A stretch of DNA of 64,000 bases from Pseudomonas wuhanensis (GTDB lineage: Bacteria > Pseudomonadota > Gammaproteobacteria > Pseudomonadales > Pseudomonadaceae), in assembly GCF_030687395.1 (NCBI RefSeq), contig NZ_CP117430.1, forward strand, positions 3,844,001 to 3,908,000. The letters are read 5' to 3'. A program made the position numbers and the translations under genes. Below, piece by piece: positions 43,979 to 53,253 of the stretch (the stretch's first letter is position 1; the number at the start of each line of letters is the position of its first letter). The notes beneath the pieces are model-generated. The model saw nothing but the letters and a program-made list of their open reading frames with translations. It did no database searches and was not told where the DNA came from.

Positions 43979-44028
43979 GTCTTGCTCCTCATTTACTGAC
44001 TGCATTCACTGGGTGGGTGAAGTGGATG

Positions 44029-45249
44029 CTAGTCATTGGGCAGCAACCCAGTGAGTAACAATACCGTCGCGAATCCCGGAACCTGCGGAGTCATCCAGCG
44101 ACGGGCCCGGCCGTGACCGAATGACTGCACCTTGCCGGCAGCCGCCAGCGTGTCGAGGGTTCGTTGCACGGTGCGCTGACTGGCGCCAAGCGCCAACGCC
44201 AGGGCCGAGCTCGACCACGATTCGCTGTCGGCGAGGAAGGCGAGCAGCGTCGCATGTTGCTCTTCGACAGGCCGCGCCAGCACCACGACGTCACGCGCAA
44301 CGCGCGGCACCAGCGCAAACCCTCGCCGGGTCGCGACGACATCGGCGATCAGGTGCAGCGCCGCGCGCAGCCGCCCGAGTTCGACGCGCAACCGCGCACG
44401 ATGAGAGTCATCCGCGAACTTCATCCGAAAGGCACGCGCAATCAGCGTCTCCCTCGGCACGTCGGCGGGCCATGCTTCGCCTAGCGCTCGGGCGAGCGCG
44501 AATAGCACCGGCCGCCGGGCGAGTGAAACCGACGAGCCTGCATCGCGCACGACATACCGGCACGCGTCCACGACCAGCGCAGGGGATGCCAATAACGCTT
44601 CAATTTCATCGAGCAGCATCGGACGTTCCTGGCCACCGACAATCAGCCGCGCCGCCGGCGTGTCGAGGATGCGGGCGGCGCTTTCGACCTCTGCCGTCAA
44701 CGCGGGGATAGCGGCGTGTTGTGCGGCGCGCTCGGCCCGTTCGAGTGCAACGCGCGCCGCTTTTGTTTGCAGGCGACGCATCGCGATGCCCGCCACGACC
44801 AGTTCGTAGGCCGCTCTCGATGCGGGTGGTAACGACGTTGGATCGAGTTCGGCGAGCCGGTGTTCGGCCTCGTCGAGGTGCCCGATCAGCAGCAAGCGGC
44901 GGATCTCGAGGTACCGTGCATGGGCGGCGTTGACCCAGTCGCCGTGCGCCTGAAGCGTCGCCCGCGCGGCGTCGAGTGCCTTGGTTGGCCAGTTCAGATC
45001 CCGCGAGGCGAACGCGATCTCGGCCTCGGCGACGACACACCGCGCCCGGGCCAACGCCTCTTTCGGCCCGAAAGCACGTGCGGCGCTGCGCACCAGTGTC
45101 TTCGCGCGCACAAGGTCGCCCAACTGCGCCATCGCGATGCCGCGAAGCGCGAGGGCTGGCGCATCGTCGCGCAAGGCGATGCGGTTCAGCGCACCGAGGG
45201 GATCACCCGTTGCGAGCGCACGGGCCGCCGCCGTGATCAGCGAATCCAT
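44029..45249 (-). CDS. Helix-turn-helix regulator with TPR-like N-terminal region
   Basis: The 406-residue, Ala/Arg-rich protein has helical repeats over residues ~10-210 (AELDPTSLPPASRAAYELVV and similar). A middle region (~230-330) resembles an OmpR/BTAD-type DNA-binding segment (RAFRMKFADDSHRARLRVELGRLRAAL). A C-terminal HTH follows (SSSALALALGASQRTVQRTLDTLAAAGKVQSFGHGRARRW). I cannot name the family. A nine-C run lies just upstream (45271-45279); an earlier frame start (45270) is possible, but ATG 45249 is preferred. It probably controls the adjacent beta-propeller gene. Confidence 0.6.
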   Translation of the reverse strand: MDSLITAAARALATGDPLGALNRIALRDDAPALALRGIAMAQLGDLVRAKTLVRSAARAFGPKEALARARCVVAEAEIAFASRDLNWPTKALDAARATLQAHGDWVNAAHARYLEIRRLLLIGHLDEAEHRLAELDPTSLPPASRAAYELVVAGIAMRRLQTKAARVALERAERAAQHAAIPALTAEVESAARILDTPAARLIVGGQERPMLLDEIEALLASPALVVDACRYVVRDAGSSVSLARRPVLFALARALGEAWPADVPRETLIARAFRMKFADDSHRARLRVELGRLRAALHLIADVVATRRGFALVPRVARDVVVLARPVEEQHATLLAFLADSESWSSSALALALGASQRTVQRTLDTLAAAGKVQSFGHGRARRWMTPQVPGFATVLLLTGLLPND

Positions 45250-45270
45250 CTGAAGCGCGCCACCTGTCAT

Positions 45271-45279
45271 CCCCCCCCC
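45271..45279. repeat. Nine-C homopolymer upstream of the HTH regulator
   Basis: Nine consecutive C lie just before the regulator's start region. It is one of four equal tracts in the window. Confidence 0.7.
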
Positions 45280-45338
45280 ACCGATCGATGCCCGCTGATC
45301 AGTCTATCTCACGACCGCCGATCCGCTATGGGAGCCGC

Positions 45339-46133
45339 TTACTTGATCCGATAGTGAAAGGTATTGCGCACGGCCGGCACCGCAACCGCGTGGCCGTCAA
45401 CGATTCTCGGCTGGTAACGGAAGGTGTTGGCGGCGGCCAGCGACGGACGCATGAACAACGGATGGCAACCGTCCAGCACCTTGGGGTTCTCGATGTTGCC
45501 TTGGGGATTGACGGTGTATTCCACGGTGCAATCGCCTTCGATGTTTTTATCCAGCGCCCGTTGCGGATAGTCCGGCGCGTCCTTGCTCAGGGGCAGGTAT
45601 TGGCGGCTGTCGGCAGCCACTTGGGCGGCCTGCTGACGCGCGCGTTCGGCGGCCAAACGCGATTGTTCGGCGCGTTGTGCCTGCTCTTGGGCCTGGCGCT
45701 GCTGTTCGAGGTCATGAGTACGTTTTTCTGTCTCCTGACGCTGGCGTTGTTGCTCGGCCTGGAGTTCGCGTTTTTTGTCTTCGATGCGTTTGCGCGCAAG
45801 AACGGCCTGTTCAAGTTTTTGCGCCTGGATCTGCGGATCGATCGCAGGTTTGACGGGCTGGATGGGCGCCTCGGCAACCGGTTCCGGCGTCGGCGCTGCA
45901 ACCGGTTCAGGCGCCTGTGGCTGCGGCGCCGGTGGCAGCATCACCAGTTGCGTTCTCAACACCGCTGGCTGTTCGATGGGCGGTTTCTCCAGCGACCAGC
46001 CGTGCACCAACAACGCCAGCACGATGGCATGCACCCCTACCGCCAGGCTCGCCGCCAGACTGTTTTTCCAGAACCCGCTGCGGGCAGCGCCCCGCAACGT
46101 CATGGATGGACCGGGCATGATCATCGCCGTCAT
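45339..46133 (-). CDS. tonB: TonB energy transducer
   Basis: The 264-residue protein has a short cytoplasmic start, one membrane helix (LAASLAVGVHAIVLALLVHG), a Pro-rich then Gln/Arg/Glu-rich periplasmic coiled region (residues ~65-165), and a C-terminal TonB domain (DAPDYPQRALDKNIEGDCTVEYTVNPQGNIENPKVLDGCHP). It overlaps exbD by 4 bp (ATGA). It is the last gene of the operon with the receptor, phytase, ExbB and ExbD, and so is probably dedicated to that receptor. Confidence 0.92.
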   Translation of the reverse strand: MTAMIMPGPSMTLRGAARSGFWKNSLAASLAVGVHAIVLALLVHGWSLEKPPIEQPAVLRTQLVMLPPAPQPQAPEPVAAPTPEPVAEAPIQPVKPAIDPQIQAQKLEQAVLARKRIEDKKRELQAEQQRQRQETEKRTHDLEQQRQAQEQAQRAEQSRLAAERARQQAAQVAADSRQYLPLSKDAPDYPQRALDKNIEGDCTVEYTVNPQGNIENPKVLDGCHPLFMRPSLAAANTFRYQPRIVDGHAVAVPAVRNTFHYRIK

Positions 46134-46582
46134 CGCGGGGCCTCGGTCACCAGCCCGAGATTGCTCACACCGCCCTGCTGCAATGCCGCCATGGCTGCAA
46201 CCACGCTGCCGTAACCGACGTCCTTGTCGGCGCGAATGTAAACCTGAGTGTCACGGCGTTCGGCAACGATTTGCGCGACCTTGGCGCGCATCTCGTCGAG
46301 CGCCACCGCACTGTCGGTCTGGTGCTGCGTATCCAGTTCACCGCCGAGGTTCCAGTAGTAGCCGCCCTCGGCCTTCACCGACAGGGTAAGGATTTGCTGG
46401 CGGGTATCGGTGGCCAACGCTTCACTGGCGACCTTGGGCAGTTCGATCTTCACGCCCTGGGTCAGCATCGGTGCGGTGACCATGAAAATCACCAGCAGCA
46501 CCAGCATCACGTCGATGTACGGCACCACATTCATTTCGGCCTTGGGCCCGTGCTTGCGTTGCGGTCTGACGAGCATCTGCAT
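46130..46582 (-). CDS. exbD: ExbD biopolymer transport protein
   Basis: The 150-residue protein has the single N-terminal helix with the proton-relay Asp in MNVVPYIDVMLVLLVIFMV, and a periplasmic domain with VKIELPKV and VYIRADKDVGYGSVVAAMAALQQGGVSNLGLVTE. ExbD works with ExbB to drive TonB using the proton gradient. It starts 7 bp after exbB and overlaps tonB. Confidence 0.94.
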   Translation of the reverse strand: MQMLVRPQRKHGPKAEMNVVPYIDVMLVLLVIFMVTAPMLTQGVKIELPKVASEALATDTRQQILTLSVKAEGGYYWNLGGELDTQHQTDSAVALDEMRAKVAQIVAERRDTQVYIRADKDVGYGSVVAAMAALQQGGVSNLGLVTEAPR

Positions 46583-46589
46583 TCTCCTT

Positions 46590-47300
46590 TCAGGCTGCGA
46601 CGGCCAGGTTCATCGGCGTGCCATGCAAGGTGCGATGCAAGCGCACCTGTAGTTCATTGCCGAAGGCGTAGTAGCGAGTCAGCAGGGTCTGGCTGCGCGC
46701 CGAAAAACGGTTGTAGGCGATCACTGCCGGGATGGCGGCAAACAGGCCGATGGCCGTGGCGATCAGGGCCTCGGCGATGCCCGGGGCCACGGTGGACAGC
46801 GTCGCCTGCTGCACCTGGGACAGGCCGAGGAAGGAATTCATGATCCCCCACACCGTGCCGAACAGGCCGATATAAGGGCTGACGGAACCGACCGTGGCGA
46901 GGAACTGCAAGCCCTTCTCCAGGCGGACTTCTTGCTCGCTGATGGCCACGTACAACGCCCGTTCAACGCCTTCGAGCACCACGTCGGCCGCGTTGCCCGA
47001 GTGCTGCCTGAGGTGGCTGAACTCCTGAAACCCGGCATGGAAAATCGGCTCGACACCGGCTTCGCTGTCAGTGCTCTGTGCGGTTTCGCGGTACAGCGGC
47101 AACAGGTCCGCAGTGCTGCGAAAGCGCTGCATGAAGCCGTTCAGCTGCCGCTCGCGACGTTGCAGCACGCCGCTGCGCTGGATGATCAGATACCAGCTGA
47201 GCACCGACGCCAGTAACAGGATGAGCATGACGGCTTTGACCAGCAGGCTGGCGTCACTGATCAGGCCCCAGATGGTCATGTGTTCCAGTGTCGCTTGCAT
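46590..47300 (-). CDS. exbB: ExbB/MotA/TolQ-type proton channel protein
   Basis: The 236-residue protein has three membrane helices. One is near residues 15-35 (ASLLVKAVMLILLLASVLSW); two form the conserved C-terminal pair (LATVGSVSPYIGLFGTVWGIMNSF; GIAEALIATAIGLFAAIPAVIAYNRF). It is the pentameric channel subunit of the TonB motor. It lies about 95 bp downstream of the phytase gene. Confidence 0.94.
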   Translation of the reverse strand: MQATLEHMTIWGLISDASLLVKAVMLILLLASVLSWYLIIQRSGVLQRRERQLNGFMQRFRSTADLLPLYRETAQSTDSEAGVEPIFHAGFQEFSHLRQHSGNAADVVLEGVERALYVAISEQEVRLEKGLQFLATVGSVSPYIGLFGTVWGIMNSFLGLSQVQQATLSTVAPGIAEALIATAIGLFAAIPAVIAYNRFSARSQTLLTRYYAFGNELQVRLHRTLHGTPMNLAVAA

Positions 47301-47396
47301 GGTGAAACTCCTTGTCTGGCGCTCTCGGGCCGTCGATGCGCGACGGCCGTTGAGCTATTCGATGAAATAGTGATGACAGGTTGATGACTGGCCGGG

Positions 47397-49310
47397 TCAG
47401 GGCAATTTCAACGCCTTGGTGACCTCGGCCCAGGGCACGAATTTGAAGTTCTGGGTTTGCTCGGGCATGCGTTTGCGGCCGTCCTGCACCACCAGCATGC
47501 CTTGGCTCCAGGGACCGCCGAGGTTGGCCGAAGTGACTTCCAGGCCATCGGTTTCCGAAGCGCCGTCGATACCCGCCGCCGCGTTCAGCCCGACGCGGAA
47601 TGCACCGCGAGACGCAAACGGCGGTTCGGCATCGAGCACCACATAGCTGTCGTTGCCCTGGCTTGAGATCACCAGATAGTCCTGCGCCGCGCTTTGATAG
47701 AGCGCCAGCCCTTCCACATCCGCCTGCAACTGCGCACCGACCTTGATCACGCTGCTGAGTGTCGCTGGCTGATCGGCGCGGGCGTCCACCGCCCACACGC
47801 CGACATCCTCTTCGCCGAGAAACAGGCGCTGGCGCTGGTCGTCGGCAACACAGCCTTCAGGTTGGCTGTCGACCTTGAACTGGCGCACCAGCTCGCCCTG
47901 TACGCTGCCGTTCGGCGCGCTCAAGCGGTATTGCAGGAAGGTGCCGTCCTTGCCGTTGACGATTGCGTAGATTTCGCCGCTGGCCGGTTGAAACAGGCAG
48001 ATGCCGTAGATGTCCTTGAGCGGCGTGGGGATCTCCCCGGCTTCGCGCAACTCACCGTTGGTGCGGTCGATGCTGAACAGGCTGAGGCTGTTGTGATCGC
48101 GATTGCTCGCCACCGCGAGGTCGACGGTCTGCTGACCAAGCTTGAAATTCGGCCGTATATCGACGTTGTTCAGCCGCCCCACCGGCAACTCCTGCAACAG
48201 CTTGCCTTGCAGGTCATACGCCATCAGCCCCTGCTTTTTATTGGTGCCCAGCACCCGACTCAGGGCGGGTTGCTGCGGATGAATCCAGATCGCCGGATCA
48301 TCCGCGGCATCGCCCTGGCGCCCGACCGGGTCGCTTTGGCTGATTGCCTTTACGTTCGCCAGCACCGGCGCCAAGGGCATCGGCGTGGTTTGCCAGTTGA
48401 GTTCGCCCTGATACAGACGACCGTCATCATCGTCGCGCAGCAGTACTTGCAAGCCTTTGGCCGTCGGGCGCAGGGCGAGGTTTTCCGGTTCCTTCAAACC
48501 CGGCAACGCCAAGGTGGCCTGAGCCGTCCAGCGTTCACCCTGCTGCTGATAGAGATGCAACTGCGCGACTTTCGGATCGAGTCCTACGATGCCACCGGGC
48601 ATCAAGGCCATCGCACCCGCAGCCTGTTTGATCTCGCCGAACGGTTCGCGCATGGCCACCGGCGTGCGCGTTACATCGGCTTCGGCATGCGCCGGGTAGG
48701 CCCACCAACCGACGTTCTCCTCATTGACCACCAATTGATTGGCCGCGTCGTCGACCTGGCAGAACTGTGCCGATGGCGGCAGCGGCAGACCGCGCACCCG
48801 TTGCGGTTGCGGGTTCAAAGTGGCGCCGTTGCCCACCAACCATTGCTCACCCTTGCCCTCCTCGCCCACCAGAAACAGGAACAGGTTGCCGGCTTCGTCG
48901 CGGTACAGGCACAAGCCGTTTACCGGGTAATCCCGCGTTGGCAGATACACCGGTTGCCCCCAACTGCGCTTGGCCGGATCGAGGCTGACCAGCAGCGCTT
49001 GTTGACGGGCGTTGTCGAGGCTGGCCACCAAGACGTGTTGGCCGGCGGCGCGGCTGTCCAGGCTGCTGAACGAACCTTTCAGCCGCGCCAGCTCCTTGCC
49101 TTGCGCGTCGAGCAGCAGCAAGCCGTCGCGTTCGCTGGCGGCCAGGCGTTCAGGACCGGTGCCGGCGGGCAAAAACGCTACCGCGTCCACCGCCAGGTTC
49201 GGCGCCCAGGGTGTGAGGCTCAGGTTCGGCGCGGCCGCCATGGCCTGGCCGATGGTCAAGCTCATCAGGGTGGTCAGCAGACCCTGTTTGGGTAACCACG
49301 AAATACTCAT
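47397..49310 (-). CDS. Beta-propeller phytase, two-domain
   Basis: The 637-residue exported protein has a signal peptide ending near GQAMAAA. The C-terminal half (residues ~300-637) carries the beta-propeller phytase motifs DAADDPAIWIHP, GTNKKQGLMAYDLQGK, NNVDIRP, GKDGTFLQYRL, QPEGCVADDQ, RLFLGEEDVGVWAV, SETDGLEV and QNFKFVPW, including the acidic Ca2+ ligands. The N-terminal half is a second, degenerate propeller, as in known dual-domain enzymes. It hydrolyses phytate to release phosphate. ATG 49310 gives the signal peptide; it is 64 bp after the receptor gene. Confidence 0.92.
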   Translation of the reverse strand: MSISWLPKQGLLTTLMSLTIGQAMAAAPNLSLTPWAPNLAVDAVAFLPAGTGPERLAASERDGLLLLDAQGKELARLKGSFSSLDSRAAGQHVLVASLDNARQQALLVSLDPAKRSWGQPVYLPTRDYPVNGLCLYRDEAGNLFLFLVGEEGKGEQWLVGNGATLNPQPQRVRGLPLPPSAQFCQVDDAANQLVVNEENVGWWAYPAHAEADVTRTPVAMREPFGEIKQAAGAMALMPGGIVGLDPKVAQLHLYQQQGERWTAQATLALPGLKEPENLALRPTAKGLQVLLRDDDDGRLYQGELNWQTTPMPLAPVLANVKAISQSDPVGRQGDAADDPAIWIHPQQPALSRVLGTNKKQGLMAYDLQGKLLQELPVGRLNNVDIRPNFKLGQQTVDLAVASNRDHNSLSLFSIDRTNGELREAGEIPTPLKDIYGICLFQPASGEIYAIVNGKDGTFLQYRLSAPNGSVQGELVRQFKVDSQPEGCVADDQRQRLFLGEEDVGVWAVDARADQPATLSSVIKVGAQLQADVEGLALYQSAAQDYLVISSQGNDSYVVLDAEPPFASRGAFRVGLNAAAGIDGASETDGLEVTSANLGGPWSQGMLVVQDGRKRMPEQTQNFKFVPWAEVTKALKLP

Positions 49311-49373
49311 GAACAGGCAAAGTCCTTGTCGTGCATCCATCAGGGCGGCAGCACCGGGCTGCCGCCCCGGGGC

Positions 49374-51902
49374 TTAAAAGTGGGTGAAGGTCAGGCCGAG
49401 CTTGTAGGTCGGGCCGTATTCTTCGTATTGGCCGTTGTAGGAGCGGTTGCCGGTGTAGACGAAGTACGGCTCGTCGGTGAGGTTCTGCGCCTCGAAGCTG
49501 ACTTGCAGGTTCTTGGTCAGCGAATACCGCGCGCTGAAATCGACGAAGGTCTGGGCATCGACGTGCAGGTCATGGGCCTTGTCGTTGATCGAGGCCAGCT
49601 CAAAGAGGTAATCGGATTTGTAGTTGGCCGACAGACGCAGGCTCAGCTTGTCGTCTTCCCAGCCGAGCATCAGGTTGCCGACGGTGTCGGACTGATTGGG
49701 CAAATCGATGCTGCGCTTGCGGTTGATACCACTGGCGGCGTCGAAGCCTTCGATCTCGGCATCGGAGCGGCTGAAGGTGGTGTTGGCGCCGAGCAGCAGA
49801 CCGTTCCAGGGCGCCGGCAACCAGTCGAATTTCTGCGAGTAGGCCAGCTCCAGGCCATAGAGTTTGGCGCTGTCGCCGTTGGCGAACGTATGGGCCTCGG
49901 AGAAATCGGCCCAAGCACCGGTGCCGGCCAGGTCAGTGTTGTAGACGAAGTTCTTGATGTCTTTGTAGAACACGAACGCCGAGACCGTGCCGGCATGGCC
50001 CATGTAGTGCTCGATGCCCAGGTCGAGGTTGCTGGATTCCAGCGGCTTGAGGTCCGGGTTGCCGAAGCTCGCCTCGTCATCGTCGATGACAAAACCCGGC
50101 GCCAGTTGACCGAACGTCGGGCGCACCACGGACTTGGTCCAGGCCGCGCGCACCTGGGTGTTCTTGTCCAGTTGATAGCGCGCATGCAGGCCCGGCAACC
50201 AGTGGTGATAACGGCGTTTGGTTTCGGTGGACTGGAACTCGCCGTCGGTGGCGCCGGTGCCTTTGGCTTCGAACTCGGTGCCTTCGTAGCGCAGGCCGGC
50301 AATGAAACGCCAGTCATCGATATCGATGGTGTTCATCAGGTAGCCGGCGTTGATGTCCTCGCTGATCTTGAAGTCGTTGACCCGCGATTCGGTCTCGTCG
50401 TAGAAGTCCGCCTGGTTCAGGCCACCGATCAACTGCTTGATGGCGCTACCGCTGATGCCCGGGCCGAACTGGCCGAGGCGATAATCCACGGTGCCTTTCT
50501 GGAAGCGGCTGAGGTTGAGCTGTTCATCGCTGAAACCCAGATCGTCGAAATCTTCATAGACCCAGGCGTCGAGGTTGTTGTCTTTGTTGCGGCGGCTGAC
50601 CTTGCCGCCGAATTTGACCTGGGACGCATAGCCGCTGAGGTCGTAATCGCGGGCCAGGTCCAGGCGCAGGTTTTTCTCGGTGTCGGTGGTTTTCTGCTTT
50701 TCCCAGTCGATCTTGTCGAGGCTGAAGTTGTCCGGGTTGTAGAAGCCCTGACCGATGATGGGCCGCGGCTTTTCGGTGTCGTAGAAACCGCTGTCGGCGA
50801 AGTCCTCGGTGCCATTGAACGCGGCGTTGGCAATGTGGCCCGGGCTGTCCTCGCTGGAGCGGCTGTAGCCGGCCTGGCCGCTGAGGGTCCAGAGGCCGAA
50901 CATACGCTCGCCGCCCAATACGTAGGACTGGATTTCCTGAGTCTCTTCCCGCTGCTTGAGTTTGCGGGAGCCTTCGGCGTCGCCCAACTCCCCCGCCGCC
51001 AGCGGGTCGGCGAATTCGAGGCTGGTGGAATTGCGCGTCTCGCTGTCCTTGTAGCGGCTGTACAGGGTGCGCAGGTAATAGCTGCTGAGGTCGTCGGGTT
51101 TGTAATCGAAGTTCAGGCCGCCACCGGAGCGTTCACGGCGGATGTCGTAATCGCGTTGCTCGAACTCCTGCAATTTGGCGCTTTGCTCGAAGTCCCAGGC
51201 GCCGCCGGTTTCAACGTTGTCCGAGCCGAAGTCGCGTTTCTGCCAACTCAGCGCGGCGGCGACGCCGAAGTTGTCGATGCCATCGCCAAGGCTGAAGCGA
51301 TCACTGATGGCGCCGGAAAATTTCGGGCTGGTCTGGTGAGTATTCTTGTCGTAACTGGCTTCGCTGCTGCCGGTGTAGAACAGCCCTTTGTGATCGAAGG
51401 CCGAGAGGCTTTTCACATCCACGGTGCCGCCCAGGGAATTGGCGTCCATGTCCGGGGTCAGGGTTTTGATTACCGACAAAGACTGCACCAATTCCGAGGG
51501 CAACACATCGAGGGCCACGGCCCGGCGTTCGCTTTCCGGCGATGGCACCAGCGTACCGTTGATGGTCACGCTGTTCAGATCCGGACCGAGGCCGCGCACG
51601 CTGACAAACCGCCCTTCGCCCTGGTCGCGCTCGACGCTGACGCCCGGCAGGCGCTGCACCGCTTCGGCAACGTTCTCGTCCGGCAACTGCGCCACGCCGT
51701 CGGCATGCACCACGCTCTTGATGCTGTCGGAACTGCGCTGCTCCTTGAGCGCCTGATCAATGCTCGCCGCCTGGCCCACCACTTCGACGTGTTCGGTGTT
51801 CGCCACGGCTTCGGCGGCGCTCAGGCGTTCACTGGCGATGGCCATGGCCAGGGCGGTGAGCGTGAAGCCGACGACTCCGGCGGTGCTGCTGCGCTTGTAC
51901 AT
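49374..51902 (-). CDS. TonB-dependent outer-membrane receptor
   Basis: The 842-residue protein has a signal peptide (MYKRSSTAGVVGFTLTALAM), a plug domain (VVHADGVAQLPDENVAEAVQRLPGVSVERDQGEGRFVSVRGLGPDLNSVTING) and a 22-strand barrel ending YKLGLTFTHF with the terminal Phe recognised by BAM. The plug form is that of the TonB-Xanth-Caul type receptors rather than siderophore receptors. Upstream codons to 52238 are REP sequence and are excluded. With phytase, ExbB, ExbD and TonB downstream, it probably imports phytate-derived inositol phosphates or the phytate complex itself. Confidence 0.9.
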   Translation of the reverse strand: MYKRSSTAGVVGFTLTALAMAIASERLSAAEAVANTEHVEVVGQAASIDQALKEQRSSDSIKSVVHADGVAQLPDENVAEAVQRLPGVSVERDQGEGRFVSVRGLGPDLNSVTINGTLVPSPESERRAVALDVLPSELVQSLSVIKTLTPDMDANSLGGTVDVKSLSAFDHKGLFYTGSSEASYDKNTHQTSPKFSGAISDRFSLGDGIDNFGVAAALSWQKRDFGSDNVETGGAWDFEQSAKLQEFEQRDYDIRRERSGGGLNFDYKPDDLSSYYLRTLYSRYKDSETRNSTSLEFADPLAAGELGDAEGSRKLKQREETQEIQSYVLGGERMFGLWTLSGQAGYSRSSEDSPGHIANAAFNGTEDFADSGFYDTEKPRPIIGQGFYNPDNFSLDKIDWEKQKTTDTEKNLRLDLARDYDLSGYASQVKFGGKVSRRNKDNNLDAWVYEDFDDLGFSDEQLNLSRFQKGTVDYRLGQFGPGISGSAIKQLIGGLNQADFYDETESRVNDFKISEDINAGYLMNTIDIDDWRFIAGLRYEGTEFEAKGTGATDGEFQSTETKRRYHHWLPGLHARYQLDKNTQVRAAWTKSVVRPTFGQLAPGFVIDDDEASFGNPDLKPLESSNLDLGIEHYMGHAGTVSAFVFYKDIKNFVYNTDLAGTGAWADFSEAHTFANGDSAKLYGLELAYSQKFDWLPAPWNGLLLGANTTFSRSDAEIEGFDAASGINRKRSIDLPNQSDTVGNLMLGWEDDKLSLRLSANYKSDYLFELASINDKAHDLHVDAQTFVDFSARYSLTKNLQVSFEAQNLTDEPYFVYTGNRSYNGQYEEYGPTYKLGLTFTHF

Positions 51903-52090
51903 GAATGTCCTCCCCCAAGAGTCCGTTAACGCCAGGCAAGAGGCCCGGCAACTGGGAGGGCACGCTAGGGACGGGGGATGACGGTTCTGTGACAGGGGGT
52001 GGCGGGAGGTGAGGTAAACCGGGGTTTTGCGGGGTTTCGGGGAGGGAAGTGAGCTGAAATGACTTGTTTGCATACGATCGATACGGACTC

Positions 52091-52206
52091 TGTGGCGAGG
52101 GAGCTTGCTCCCGCTCGGTCGCGCAGCGGCCGCATGGGTTTTGCCTGACCCACTGAAGTTGGGGAGCGCTGCGCACTCCAGCGGGAGCAAGCGCCTTCGC
52201 CACAGG
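52091..52206. repeat. REP pair upstream of the phytate operon
   Basis: TGTGGCGAGGGAGCTTGCTC faces GGGAGCAAGCGCCTTCGCCA. It fills much of the 427-bp divergent gap 51903-52329, which must also hold the promoters. A nine-C run lies at 52254-52262. Confidence 0.88.
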
Positions 52207-52329
52207 TCCTCACTCGCCAGAAAATTCCACAGGACCATGAGCTGATTCGACCTCCCCCCCCCGTCACCCGACTGTCACAAACATCTGCTGTGCTGGCGCG
52301 CATTGCTTCTTCGCCAAAGGATCGCGGCC

Positions 52330-53244
52330 ATGTTCTCAGTGCTCAAACCTCACCGTTGGAAACTCGCCCTGCTGCTGTTGGCCGCCAACCTGGGGTTGCT
52401 TCTGCATTTGGCCTGCGGCGAGGTGAAACCGGTCAGCGAATGGGTCTGGCTGGACATCGTCGGTGAGGGCGGTTCGGCGCTGCTGGCGCTGGTCTGGTTG
52501 GGGTTGGTGCTCAAGAGTCGGCCGGCCGGGCGCGTCACCAATTACCTGGCGCTGGGTTTGAGCGGGATCTTTTTTTCCTGGTGGATCGACAGCCTCGACG
52601 AGTTCATCCGCCTGCCCGACAGCATCACTTGGGATCACTGGCTCGAGTCCGGGCCGATGCCGGTCGGCATGATCCTGCTGACCATCGGCATCTATCACTG
52701 GCACCGCGAACAACTGGCAATCAGCGCGCAGATGGAGAAACGCGAGCGGCTGTTCCGCGAGCATCGGTTGTTCGACAAGCTCACGCCACTGGGCGGCGCC
52801 GATTACCTCAAGCGTCAACTGGCCGGCAGCTTTGAGGAAAGCCACGACCAACAACAGCCGCTGTCGCTGTTGGCGCTGGACCTGGACAACTTCTCGGCCA
52901 TCAATCAGGCCTTCGGGTATGCCGAAGGCGACGCCGTGTTGCAAGCGCTCAGTCATTTGCTGCTGCTCAATCTGCGGCGCCAGGACTTGCTCTGCCGACT
53001 GGCCGGCGATCGTTTCGTGGTGCTGCTGCCCAATACCGGTGAGAGCCAGGCACGGTTGCTGGCGCTGGAACTGCAACAAGCGGTTCAGGGCCTGGCGCAC
53101 AAAACCCGACAGCACGGCGAACGCTTGCAACTGTCGGCGAGCACGGCGGTGGTGATGGCGCTGAACGAGTCGCCAGACGCCCTGTTCAAGCGCCTTAACC
53201 TGGCGCTGGCCCGGGCCAAGCAGCCTCTGGCCAGAACGGCTTGA
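52330..53244 (+). CDS. Membrane-anchored protein with degenerate GGDEF domain
   Basis: The 304-residue protein has several N-terminal helices (residues ~10-130, including LALLLLAANLGLLLHLA and AGRVTNYLALGLSGIFFSWWI), a short coiled linker, and a GGDEF domain from ~165 (LSLLALDLDNFSAINQAFGYAEGDAVLQALSHLL). The active-site loop reads LAGDRFVVLLP: AGDRF in place of GGDEF/GGEEF. It has lost the first Gly and the catalytic Glu, so cyclic-di-GMP synthesis is doubtful. ATG 52330 follows AAAGGAT. It is 9 bp before the AraC gene. Confidence 0.85.
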   Translation: MFSVLKPHRWKLALLLLAANLGLLLHLACGEVKPVSEWVWLDIVGEGGSALLALVWLGLVLKSRPAGRVTNYLALGLSGIFFSWWIDSLDEFIRLPDSITWDHWLESGPMPVGMILLTIGIYHWHREQLAISAQMEKRERLFREHRLFDKLTPLGGADYLKRQLAGSFEESHDQQQPLSLLALDLDNFSAINQAFGYAEGDAVLQALSHLLLLNLRRQDLLCRLAGDRFVVLLPNTGESQARLLALELQQAVQGLAHKTRQHGERLQLSASTAVVMALNESPDALFKRLNLALARAKQPLARTA

Positions 53245-53253
53245 GGCCCGGCC

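Noticed and set aside
47694..49295. 533-codon plus-strand frame opposite the phytase
   Set aside because: Shadow of the phytase gene, whose minus-strand product carries all the beta-propeller phytase motifs.
49326..51929. Very long plus-strand open frame (867 codons) opposite the TonB-dependent receptor
   Set aside because: It is an antisense shadow caused by GC-rich codon use. The minus strand carries full receptor motifs, and the plus-strand product has no recognisable domain.
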